From positions 1 through 35,936 of the forward strand of contig JANXCP010000012.1 of NCBI GenBank assembly GCA_025060245.1: a stretch of 35,936 nucleotides of DNA. The letters are read 5' to 3'. Shown here one piece after another: positions 16,385-24,141 of the stretch. The notes beneath the pieces were generated by a model. It was not told where the DNA came from and made no database searches. It saw only the letters and a program-made list of their open reading frames with translations. The position numbers and the translations under genes are program-made. This DNA comes from Thermoanaerobaculum sp. (lineage in GTDB: Bacteria; Acidobacteriota; Thermoanaerobaculia; Thermoanaerobaculales; Thermoanaerobaculaceae). Position 1 is the stretch's first letter; every line of letters begins with the position of its first letter.

Positions 16385-17400
16385 CCCTCTTCCCCACAGA
16401 GGCGCGTCACCAACCGCGCCAGCTCCTCCGGCGGTAACGCCACCTCGGCCGCGCGGAGCTCCAAGGCCTGGCGGGGCATACCGAACACCGCCGAGGTCGC
16501 CTCGTCCTGTACCGCTGTCATGGCCCCGGCCCTCTTCAACGAAAGTAGCCCGGAAGCACCGTCGCTGCCCATGCCGGAGAAGAGGATGGCAACGGTCCGA
16601 CTGGGGGAAAGGCCCAAGGCGGATTCAAAGAGCACGTCCACAGAAGGGCGGTGCCCCCCCCGCGGCGCTGCTTGGGCATCCAGGTGGAGGAGTCCCTGGG
16701 GACCCAGGAGCAAGTGGACCCCAGCGGGGGCCAGGCGCACCGCCCCCGGGGGTGGTTTCTCGCCGTCTGTGGCGAGCCGCACATCGCGGCCGGTTTCCTG
16801 GGCCAGCCAATGAGCCAACCCCTTTTCAAACCCTGGGCTGATGTGTTGCACGACCAACACAGGTGCCCTCACCGTGAGGGGGAGGGCGGCGAGAAAGGCG
16901 CGGAGCGCCCCCGGGCCACCGGTGGAAGCGCCGAGGAGGATCCACTCCACCACCCGGGGGGTCACGGGGGGCACCGGTTTGGCGGTTGTGGGTTGAACCG
17001 GCGTTGGGGGGAGGGAGGCCGCCGTGCGCACCAGATCCGGCAACCGCTGCGCCAGTTCCTGCCACAGTTCGGGGGCCTCGGGCTTGGGCAGAACTTCCAG
17101 GGCACCTCGGCGCACCGCCTCAAAGGCGACGGCCAGCCGGTTTTGGTTGGCCTTGGAGGTGAGGACGAGGATGGCCGTGGGTCGCAAACCCATAATGCGC
17201 TCAATGGCCGTGAGCCCATCCATGACCGGCATTTCCACGTCCATGAGGACCACGTCCGGGCGCAGTTTAATGACCAACTCCACGGCTTCTTGGCCATTGG
17301 CCGCCTCACCCACCACCTGGAGGTCCCGGTGCGCGGCAAACAGGCGCCGCAGCACCGCCCGGACGGTGGGTGAATCGTCCACCACCAAGACCCTCGCCAT
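16381..17400 (-). CDS. cheB: CheB-type protein-glutamate methylesterase (WspF-like)
   Basis: 339 residues. The N-terminal receiver has VLVVDDSPTVRA, phosphoacceptor in VVLMDVEMPVMDG and a Lys in VLPKPEAPE. A Pro/Thr-rich linker (about 130-150) leads to the methylesterase domain with catalytic Ser in LGASTGGPGAL, His in VVQHISPGFE and Asp in FSGMGSDGASG. It removes methyl groups from MCP glutamates when phosphorylated, resetting the sensor. ATG 17400 overlaps the cheA stop by one base; its own stop overlaps the cyclase ATG (ATGA). Confidence 0.95.
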   Translation of the reverse strand: MARVLVVDDSPTVRAVLRRLFAAHRDLQVVGEAANGQEAVELVIKLRPDVVLMDVEMPVMDGLTAIERIMGLRPTAILVLTSKANQNRLAVAFEAVRRGALEVLPKPEAPELWQELAQRLPDLVRTAASLPPTPVQPTTAKPVPPVTPRVVEWILLGASTGGPGALRAFLAALPLTVRAPVLVVQHISPGFEKGLAHWLAQETGRDVRLATDGEKPPPGAVRLAPAGVHLLLGPQGLLHLDAQAAPRGGHRPSVDVLFESALGLSPSRTVAILFSGMGSDGASGLLSLKRAGAMTAVQDEATSAVFGMPRQALELRAAEVALPPEELARLVTRLCGEEG

Positions 17401-19379
17401 TACCCTCCGCTCCCCAGCCGGCGTACCAGCGCCACCAGCTCCGACGCGTCCAAACCCTGTTTGGCCAAGTACGCATCGGCCCCAGCGGCCAGTCCGGCCA
17501 ACCGGTCCTCCGGCCGATCGCGGGTGGAAACCACGATCACCGGCAAATGGGCGAACTGTGTGAGGGCCCGCAGTTGCCGGGTCAGCTCCAACCCGTCCAT
17601 GCCCGGCATCTCAATGTCGGTGATCACACAGTCCACGCTGTGTTCTGCCAGCACCGTGAGGGCGTCTTCGGCGCTGCCCGCCACGAGCACGGAAAACCCC
17701 GCATCCGCCAAGAGGCGGCGCTCCATTTCCCGGGTGACCCAGGAGTCGTCCACCAAGAGCACCCGCAGTTGATCCCGAGCCCTGAGCGGGGGTGTGGGCG
17801 CGGCTGCCGCCCAAGCCCGCGTCTTCGCCAGCGCCGCCGGTGCCAGTAAGGGGAGGGGTTCACCGCTGGCGGTCACCGCGGCACCAGCAAAAAACTGCGC
17901 GGGCAGCACCCGTGCCAAGGCTTGCTCCCGTACCACCACTTCTTCATCCCCCAGGACGGCGTCCACCGCCACGGCCACTGGGTGACCCGCCGACTCACCG
18001 CGAAGCAAAACCTGAATGGCCGGTTCCGGTTGGCCAAACAGGCGGGCCAAGGGTATGAAGGGGATCAGGCGATCCTCCAGCCGGGCGTAGGTGTGGCCAC
18101 CGCGCACCACCACCGCCTCTTCTGGCAGGAGTTGGTATTGGCGAACGGCCGCCTTCGGGTAGAGGAGCTTGAGGACCCCCACCTTGACCAGCAGCACTTC
18201 CTCCCCGCGCAGGGCAATGGGCAAGTTGAGCACCACCCGGGTTCCCCTGCCAGGGGTGGAAGCAATGGCCACCTCCCCGCCCAGCCGGGCGCAGGCGGTG
18301 GCCACCGCATCCAAACCCACCCCGCGTCCTGAGATGGCCGTGGCCTGCTCGCGGGTGGAAAAGCCAGGGGTAAACAGCAGCCGCAAGGCCGCCTCCGCGG
18401 GGAGATTTTGTGCCTCTTCCTGGGTGAGGAGCCCGAGGCGCACTGCTCGTTCCACCACCTGGGCACGGTCAATACCCCGCCCATCGTCAGCCACCACCAG
18501 CTCCACCCGAGCCCCGCGGGTGGTGGCCTGCAAGGTGAGGGTTCCGGTGGCGGGTTTGCCGGCGGCAGAGCGTGCGGGGGCGTGCTCTACACCGTGGTCC
18601 ACGGCATTGCGCACCAGGTGGAGCAAGGCCTCCTCCAGCTGGCGGGTGACCCGGCGGTCCAAGGTCACGTCTTCCCCTTGCACCATCACTTGCAGCTCCT
18701 TCCCCAGCTCCTTGGCCAGCTCCCGGGCATGTCGGGCCAAGCTGTGGAGGAACGGTCCCAAAGGCTGAACCTGCAGGCCGACCACGTGTTCAAGGTGAGC
18801 ATCAGCGAGCCGTTGGAGGCGACCCTGGCCCAGCTCCAGCTCCAAGGCCAGGTGGCGCAGGGTGGTCGCCAGGACCGCCAGGAGCTGCGCGGGGTCCTCC
18901 TCCTTAATCCCTTCCTGGGCCAGCTGTGCCACCTCCCGCAGTCGCTGGTGGAAGACCCTCGCCCCGCGGGCCAAGATGCGCATGCGGGTGGCGCGGTCGG
19001 CAATGAGGTCCAAATCCTGCGAGGGGAGGCGAACGAACTGGGCCAGGGTTTCTGCAGCTTCCCCCGACCCTTGGGCAGGCTGGCCAACCCGGGATAGCTG
19101 GTGGAGGGCTTGGGCTAGCCGGTCCAGCCCCATCTCCAGGGTGGCGAACCAGCCCGCGGGGGTTTTCTGCACCACCTCTTCCAGCTCGTGGCAGAGGTCG
19201 GCAAAGCTGGGAAGCTTGAGCATACGGCCCGCACCTTTTAAGGTGTGCAACTCGCGCTGCGCTTCCCGTCGGCTGTCCCCGTCGGTTTCCAGACGGGGAA
19301 GCAGGTTGCGCAGGCGCTCCAGTCGGCCTGAGGCCTCGGCCAGGAACACCGGCAGCAAATCGGTCAGCTCGCTGCTCAT
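17400..19379 (-). CDS. cheA: CheA-type histidine kinase fused to a receiver (WspE-like)
   Basis: 659 residues. The N-terminal Hpt domain has phospho-His45 in LHTLKGAGRM. There is no clear P2 domain. A dimerisation/HATPase core follows (HLVRNAVDHGVEH, VADDGRGID, GFSTREQATAISGRGVGLD), then the CheW-like P5 domain, and a C-terminal receiver (VLLVDDSWVTRE, phosphoacceptor in CVITDIEMPGMDG, Lys in YLAKQGLD). It takes MCP signals and phosphorylates its own receiver, CheB and, by analogy with WspE, the REC-GGDEF protein. No separate CheY is present. ATG 19379 is chosen over 19397 because it overlaps the MCP stop as ATGA and gives the usual N-terminus SSELTDLLPVFLAEA. Confidence 0.93.
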   Translation of the reverse strand: MSSELTDLLPVFLAEASGRLERLRNLLPRLETDGDSRREAQRELHTLKGAGRMLKLPSFADLCHELEEVVQKTPAGWFATLEMGLDRLAQALHQLSRVGQPAQGSGEAAETLAQFVRLPSQDLDLIADRATRMRILARGARVFHQRLREVAQLAQEGIKEEDPAQLLAVLATTLRHLALELELGQGRLQRLADAHLEHVVGLQVQPLGPFLHSLARHARELAKELGKELQVMVQGEDVTLDRRVTRQLEEALLHLVRNAVDHGVEHAPARSAAGKPATGTLTLQATTRGARVELVVADDGRGIDRAQVVERAVRLGLLTQEEAQNLPAEAALRLLFTPGFSTREQATAISGRGVGLDAVATACARLGGEVAIASTPGRGTRVVLNLPIALRGEEVLLVKVGVLKLLYPKAAVRQYQLLPEEAVVVRGGHTYARLEDRLIPFIPLARLFGQPEPAIQVLLRGESAGHPVAVAVDAVLGDEEVVVREQALARVLPAQFFAGAAVTASGEPLPLLAPAALAKTRAWAAAAPTPPLRARDQLRVLLVDDSWVTREMERRLLADAGFSVLVAGSAEDALTVLAEHSVDCVITDIEMPGMDGLELTRQLRALTQFAHLPVIVVSTRDRPEDRLAGLAAGADAYLAKQGLDASELVALVRRLGSGG

Positions 19380-21010
19380 GCCACGATCTTGGTCCAAGAG
19401 GATGCGTTCACGTCTAAACCTAGAACGCCCACCAACCGGTTATGGGGATCGCGAACCGGGGCGGCTACGGTGAAGCACTTTTCCCCTGTGAGCAGCGAGG
19501 TGTACACGGGGGTGAGGGTGGTGCGCTGGTCCCGCATCACCGCCTGGAACCACGGCCGATCGGCCAAGTTCTGGCCCACGGAAACGGGCAAGGGTCCCTC
19601 GGGGAGCCGAAGGTCGGGGTTGGGGGTGACCGCCACCAGGTTGCCCTGCGGGTCGGCGAGGAACGCGGTTTCCACGAAACGGTGTTGTTTCATGGCTTGG
19701 GTGAAGGTGCTGTCCAGGGCCTCCCAATGCCCTGCCTCGGCGCCCAACGTTTCCGCCAAGGACTGGGCAATGTGCTTCACCGAGCGCGGCGTGTCCAAGT
19801 GGAAGGACTGGGTGAGCAGCTGGATGGACAAAGCCAGCTGGCTCAAGCGCTCGGCAGTGGCGGAAAAAGCCTTCAGCCCTTCGGCCATCCTTTGGATCAC
19901 CTGGCTCACTTCTTTCAGGGTGAGGACCACCTGATCCGAGGCGGTACGCTGCTGATGCGTGGCCAGGGAAATTTCCCGGGCGGCCCGGGAAGTTTCGCCG
20001 AGGGCTCCGCGCAACTGCTCAATGCTGGCGGCGGCGGCGCGAGCTCGTTCCAAGACCGTGGCCACCTCCTTGCTGGACTCCTCCGTGGCCACCACCGTGG
20101 CACGGATGGAAGCGGAAAACTCTTCCAGCAACGTGCGCACCGAGTCCACTGACTCCCGGGAGCGCTCGGCCAGCCGCCGCACCTCGTCAGCCACCACGGA
20201 AAACCGACGCCCGTGCTCACCGGCGGCGGTGGCCTCAATGGCCGCGTTGAGAGCTAAAATATGGGTCTCCTGGGCGATTTCGGTGATCAGGTCTAGTACC
20301 CGGTAAATTTCCCGCGACCGGGCGCCCAAGGAGTCGGCGCGGCTGGCAATGGCCGAAATGCGTTTTTGCACCGCCTCCACACCTCGTACCGCGTCCTCCA
20401 CCGCGGCTGCGCCCACCGTGCCCGCTTCTTCCGCATGGGCTGCCAGCTCAGCCTGATTGGCAGCGTTGGTGGCAATTTGAGCCGCGGTGCGGGCGAGCTC
20501 CTCCATGGTGGCGGTGATCTCCACCACCGCCGCCGCCTGTTCCGACGAGCCTGAGGCCAGTTCAGAGGCGGTGTTTTGCACCTGTTGCCCCGCCACGGCC
20601 ACGTCCACCGAGCTGGCTTGGATTTGCTGCACCAGAGTTCCCACGGCGCGGGCGGCGGCGAGAAACGCCGGTTCCAGGCGCGGGGGGAGCTGGCGTGCCG
20701 CAACTTGGGCAGACACCAAATCACCGGCTTGCAGGTGTTGCAAGACCTGGCCGAAGACCTGCTCGGCGTGCTCCGCTTGGCTAGAACTGTGGCTGGAACG
20801 CCTGATGAACTTGCGCGTTGGCTGAAGGACGAAGGCCACGTAAAGGCCTAGGATGCCGATGGCCAAGACGAAGTAAATATCCAGCAGCCAACGGGGCACG
20901 CCGTAGGAACTGCCCACCACAAGCCCGGCGAAGCCCAACAGACCGAGGATCCCTAGCAGCACGGCGCCGACCACCGGGATGTAAGCCAGGGTTGTACTCT
21001 GCTCTTTCAT
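19376..21010 (-). CDS. Methyl-accepting chemotaxis protein with C-terminal PDC-like sensor
   Basis: 544 residues. Two N-terminal membrane helices (about 10-32 and 38-60) are separated by only a few residues, so there is essentially no periplasmic domain. The signalling domain contains the conserved hairpin ETHILALNAAIEATAAGEHG and RFSVVADEVRRLAERS. Residues about 415-544 resemble a PDC/Cache-type PAS sensor (TAFLADPQGNLVAVTPNPDLR, DRPWFQAVMRDQRTTLTPVY, TVAAPVRDPHNRLVGVLGLDV), here after the signalling domain and so probably cytoplasmic. ATG 21010 has GGGGGGAAGC upstream and overlaps the preceding stop as ATGA. It occupies the WspA position in the operon. Confidence 0.9.
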   Translation of the reverse strand: MKEQSTTLAYIPVVGAVLLGILGLLGFAGLVVGSSYGVPRWLLDIYFVLAIGILGLYVAFVLQPTRKFIRRSSHSSSQAEHAEQVFGQVLQHLQAGDLVSAQVAARQLPPRLEPAFLAAARAVGTLVQQIQASSVDVAVAGQQVQNTASELASGSSEQAAAVVEITATMEELARTAAQIATNAANQAELAAHAEEAGTVGAAAVEDAVRGVEAVQKRISAIASRADSLGARSREIYRVLDLITEIAQETHILALNAAIEATAAGEHGRRFSVVADEVRRLAERSRESVDSVRTLLEEFSASIRATVVATEESSKEVATVLERARAAAASIEQLRGALGETSRAAREISLATHQQRTASDQVVLTLKEVSQVIQRMAEGLKAFSATAERLSQLALSIQLLTQSFHLDTPRSVKHIAQSLAETLGAEAGHWEALDSTFTQAMKQHRFVETAFLADPQGNLVAVTPNPDLRLPEGPLPVSVGQNLADRPWFQAVMRDQRTTLTPVYTSLLTGEKCFTVAAPVRDPHNRLVGVLGLDVNASSWTKIVA

Positions 21011-21303
21011 GCTTCCCCCCTCACAAGCATTGGCGGTAACGTCTCGGGCTGCAGCACCACCAGCGGTTGATTGGCAAACACGGAAAAGCCGAGAAAGGTG
21101 TGCGGCCACCAGCGCCCGAGGCTGGCAGGAGCTGGCCACAAGGGCAAGTGCGGCACGACTCCCAGCACCTCGTCGGCGGACAGGGAGGCGGAGGCCAAGT
21201 GAATCTCCGGGGTCGCACCCCCACTGAGGCTGGTCACCTGATCCACCGGCAGGGCCCACAACACCCCCAGGCGGCGAAAGACCAAAAAGCCCCGTTCGCT
21301 CAT
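21007..21303 (-). CDS. Short CheW-like protein (98 aa)
   Basis: Encoded between cheW and the MCP, overlapping both as ATGA. The N-terminus RGFLVFRRLGVLWALPVDQVTSLSG reads like the first strands of a CheW domain. VLGVVPHLPLW and FLGFSVFANQPLVVLQPE could be the remaining strands, but at 98 residues it is much shorter than CheW (about 140-170). It may be a reduced or half CheW domain, or a pathway-specific accessory. The operon position supports a role in receptor-kinase coupling. I am confident it is a gene and unsure of the fold. Confidence 0.7.
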   Translation of the reverse strand: MSERGFLVFRRLGVLWALPVDQVTSLSGGATPEIHLASASLSADEVLGVVPHLPLWPAPASLGRWWPHTFLGFSVFANQPLVVLQPETLPPMLVRGEA

Positions 21304-21725
21304 GGGCTTCCCAAGCGCGAAAGGTCCAAAATTTCCGCGGTTCCCTGGGGGAGAGCGGCCTCCCCCACCACCAGCCCTTCCCCACCGGGGACGATCCGCT
21401 CGGCCGGAATGGTCACCACGTCCAAGGCGGCGTCAGCCCGAAGCCCCACCGCTTCCCGGCGGGAGGGGGGGCCCACCCATAGGACGACGGTAACGGGAAA
21501 GCTGGGAGCGGGCCCGGGCCCTGCTCCCAGCACCTTGGCCAGGTCCAGTACGGCCAGGGGTTCGCCGGCAAATTCCGCCAACCCTAAGAGTTGCGGTTGA
21601 GCGCCGGGCAGGGGAACGGTAGGCAGCTCACGGAGGATGCGCCGGACCTGGCGTGCCTCCACCGCCGCTAAGCGATCACCGGCGGACAGCAGCAAGAAGC
21701 GGCGCCCTTCTGCTGGCTCCTGCAT
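21300..21725 (-). CDS. cheW: CheW-like coupling protein
   Basis: 141 residues with a CheW pattern: RRFLLLSAGDRLAAVEARQVRRIL at the N-terminus, then LLGLAEFAGEPLAVLDLAKVLG and VGLRADAALDVVTIPAERIV. CheW bridges chemoreceptors and CheA. It is the first gene of the seven-gene chemosensory operon. ATG 21725 has TAGTCT exactly 6 bases upstream and no Shine-Dalgarno. Confidence 0.8.
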   Translation of the reverse strand: MQEPAEGRRFLLLSAGDRLAAVEARQVRRILRELPTVPLPGAQPQLLGLAEFAGEPLAVLDLAKVLGAGPGPAPSFPVTVVLWVGPPSRREAVGLRADAALDVVTIPAERIVPGGEGLVVGEAALPQGTAEILDLSRLGSP

Positions 21726-21784
21726 GGCCTAAGACTAGCACCAAAAGGGACCTTTGCCGCTTTGTGACCAAATTTGACCCAATG
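21726..21784 (-). promoter_or_regulatory. Chemosensory operon promoter region, leaderless-type, with repeated TTGGGTCA/TTTGGTCA
   Basis: TAGTCT (21737-21732), TAGGCC, then ATG 21725. Further upstream on the minus strand TTGGGTCA-AA-TTTGGTCA (about 21784-21767) is an imperfect direct repeat with 10-base centre-to-centre spacing, which could be a regulator site. No -35 match is seen. Confidence 0.4.
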
Positions 21785-21796
21785 AAATTCCCCGCC

Positions 21797-23269
21797 CTAG
21801 CGTTCCCGCTGTGCCTCCTTGCCGGTGAGCAGGGCCAGGAGCTCGGTTTTCGCCACCTTGCCGCGGGCGGAAAGGGGTAGCTCCGGCACCAGCGCCACTT
21901 TTCGCGGTACCTTGTACGCCGCCAGGTGGGCGCGGCAGTAGGCGATCACCTTGTGTACCGTCACCCCGGCCTGGGGGGCCACTGCCAGAACCGCACCCAG
22001 AACCTGGCCACGGTGCGGGTCGGGGATCCCCACCACCGCGGCCGACAGCACCCCTGGCAGGCGTTCCAGGACCCGACGGACCTCTTCTGGGTGCACCTTC
22101 TTTCCGGCCACGTTGACCACATCGGAAAGCCGGCCGGAGAGATGAAGCACCCCACTCTTGTCAAAAAAGCCTGCATCCCCGGTTAGAAAACAGCCGGGTT
22201 GGAGGAGCTGGGGCTCGGACAGGGGGGGTACGGCATGGAGCACCACGGAACGGGAGCGCACCCGCACCCGACCCTCCACCCCTGTGGGGAGCACCTTCCC
22301 TTCCTCATCCACCACCTCCACCCTTACCCCCCGGAGAGGGGTCCCCACGGCGCCCTCCTGGTGGGGGCAGGTTTCGCTGCGGTCGTAGGTAATTCCCCCA
22401 CACTCCGAGGAGCCGTAAAAAACATGGGGTTTGTGCCCGGTGACCTGGAAAAAGGCCAGGGCGTCCTTGGGCGAGAGGGGGGCTCCGGCGGTCAGGCACA
22501 CCCGCAGCGAGGGCCAGGACGGCAGATGGGGAAGGGAAGCGAGGGCGCGAATCATGGCTGGCACGGCGGGGAAGTGCTCTACGGCCGCAGCAGCCAAGGT
22601 GTGGGCCAAGGCGGCGGGCAAGTTACAGGAAGGCAGAACCAAGGGCGTACCCCAGGCCAAATGGGGCACCAGGCACGAGCCCAAACCGTAGGAGTGGGTC
22701 AGGGGAATGGCTGCCAAGGTGCGGTCGGTTCGCCGTAAACCCATGCTGGCAAAGATATGGCAGCTGTCAGCGTAGAGCTGGTGCGCTGAGGTGGCGAAGG
22801 CTTGCGGCTCACCGGTGGACCCCGAGCTCAACTTGAGCACCGCGGCCGCGGGGGAGATGGGAACGGGCTCGGTGGTCAGCCGTTGGAGCCCCACCCCCGG
22901 GGGGAGGAACTGGGACACCTGGTCTAATCGCTCCAAGTTGGCCACCACGCCCACCGCGCCGACGGTGGTTGCAACCCGCACCAGCTCCGGCGCAGGGGCA
23001 GTGGCGTCTGCCATGACCACCGGCACCCCCAGCTGGCGCAAGGCGAGGAAGTGGGCGACCAGGGCGGGTCCGTTGGCCAAGGAGAGCACGATGGGTCGGG
23101 GGGTCAGGGGAAGACGCCTGTACAGTTCCACCAGGGCCAATGCCTGCTGGGCCAAGAGCCCCCGGGGGGCCAGGAGGTGACCGTCGGCGTCAAGAAAGGC
23201 CGGTGCCGCTGGGTCCTTTTCGGCAAGGCGGAAAAACCGCGCGGCGAGAGGGCAGGGCCTGGCGCTCAT
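21797..23269 (-). CDS. Class I adenylate-forming enzyme (AMP-dependent acyl ligase family)
   Basis: 490 residues of the ANL superfamily. The P-loop-like A3 motif is LKLSSGSTGEPQAF. FYGSSECGG is the A5 motif, LTGDAGFF the A7 motif with the ribose-binding Asp, and LSGRLSDVVNVAGKKVHPEEV the hinge. The C-terminal catalytic Lys is in LPLSARGKVAKTELL. It activates a carboxylate as acyl-AMP, for CoA or another acceptor; the substrate is not evident. All key residues look intact. ATG 23269 overlaps the stop of the cNMP-binding gene (ATGA), third in an operon with an amidohydrolase. Confidence 0.88.
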   Translation of the reverse strand: MSARPCPLAARFFRLAEKDPAAPAFLDADGHLLAPRGLLAQQALALVELYRRLPLTPRPIVLSLANGPALVAHFLALRQLGVPVVMADATAPAPELVRVATTVGAVGVVANLERLDQVSQFLPPGVGLQRLTTEPVPISPAAAVLKLSSGSTGEPQAFATSAHQLYADSCHIFASMGLRRTDRTLAAIPLTHSYGLGSCLVPHLAWGTPLVLPSCNLPAALAHTLAAAAVEHFPAVPAMIRALASLPHLPSWPSLRVCLTAGAPLSPKDALAFFQVTGHKPHVFYGSSECGGITYDRSETCPHQEGAVGTPLRGVRVEVVDEEGKVLPTGVEGRVRVRSRSVVLHAVPPLSEPQLLQPGCFLTGDAGFFDKSGVLHLSGRLSDVVNVAGKKVHPEEVRRVLERLPGVLSAAVVGIPDPHRGQVLGAVLAVAPQAGVTVHKVIAYCRAHLAAYKVPRKVALVPELPLSARGKVAKTELLALLTGKEAQRER

Positions 23270-24141
23270 GGGGCCTTGCGGAGGCGGGCGAGCATTAGCT
23301 CCACCGTGGCGTTGGCCCGCTCTTGGTAGAACTGATCCAACACCTGGGAAACCTCGGGGTGACGCTGGCAGATCTCCTGCAGGGTTTCGCGGGAAATCTC
23401 AATCACCGTGACCGCGTCCTGGGCAATCACCGTGGCCGTGCGGGGCTTCCCCGTAAGCACCGCGACTTCGCCAAAGAAATCGCCCTGCTTGAGGGTAGCC
23501 AGGCGCACCTTTTGCCCGCGGGGATCAGTCCCCTCCACCACCACACTCCCGTCCACGATAAGGAACAGCGAGTCGCCCAGCTCCCCCTCCCGCACGATGA
23601 CGGCCCCTGGTGGGTAGGAACGCACGGAGGTGGAGCCCAACAGCTCGCTGAGGGCTTGGCGGGGAAAGGCGGAGAAGAACTGCACCACGGGAGCTTCAGG
23701 GGCCGGCGCTGGGGGAGGTGGGGATGGGGAAGGGGGAGATGTCCCTCCCGGTGGCGAAGGGTACCCTTGGGGAAGCCTTGCCAACTGTTGGAGTCGGGCC
23801 CGTGCCTTTTCTTCCTCCTCCTGCTGCGCTGCCAAGAGCTGACGAAGCTCTTCTGCTGCTTCAGTTTGGCCTGGGTCAAGGCGGAGGATCTTGTTGGTCA
23901 CGGCGATGGCCATGCTGTACCGCCCCACCTTGGCGAAGTGGCGAGCCAGCTTGCGGTAAACCTCCACCGCGTGGCCCCGATCTCCGGCCATTCCGAGGAT
24001 CTCGGCTTGGCGCAGCAACAGGTTAAAGTTTTCCGGTTGCTTTTTCAGCGCCTCAGCAATGGCTGCCAGGGCCCCCGCGTAATCTCGTTTGGCCAGGTAC
24101 TGGTCTAAATCCTCAATGCGGTAGCGGGGACGGAGGATCAT
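23266..24141 (-). CDS. TPR and cyclic-nucleotide-binding domain protein
   Basis: 291 residues with no DNA-binding domain visible. Residues 10-125 are TPR-like helices (YAGALAAIAEALKKQPENFNLLLRQAEIL, HAVEVYRKLARHFAKVG). A Pro/Ser-rich linker (about 130-150) leads to a cyclic-nucleotide-binding domain at 155-275 with GDSLFLIVDGSVVVEG and the phosphate-binding cassette FFGEVAVLTGKPRTATVIA, including its Arg. It may sense cAMP or cGMP, or be a degenerate scaffold. It is ATGA-coupled on both sides, to the amidohydrolase and the ligase. Confidence 0.85.
   Translation of the reverse strand: MILRPRYRIEDLDQYLAKRDYAGALAAIAEALKKQPENFNLLLRQAEILGMAGDRGHAVEVYRKLARHFAKVGRYSMAIAVTNKILRLDPGQTEAAEELRQLLAAQQEEEEKARARLQQLARLPQGYPSPPGGTSPPSPSPPPPAPAPEAPVVQFFSAFPRQALSELLGSTSVRSYPPGAVIVREGELGDSLFLIVDGSVVVEGTDPRGQKVRLATLKQGDFFGEVAVLTGKPRTATVIAQDAVTVIEISRETLQEICQRHPEVSQVLDQFYQERANATVELMLARLRKAP

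Noticed and set aside
15416-16813. 465-codon plus-strand open frame
   Set aside because: Antisense to the diguanylate cyclase and cheB genes, low-complexity composition, no ribosome site or family features.
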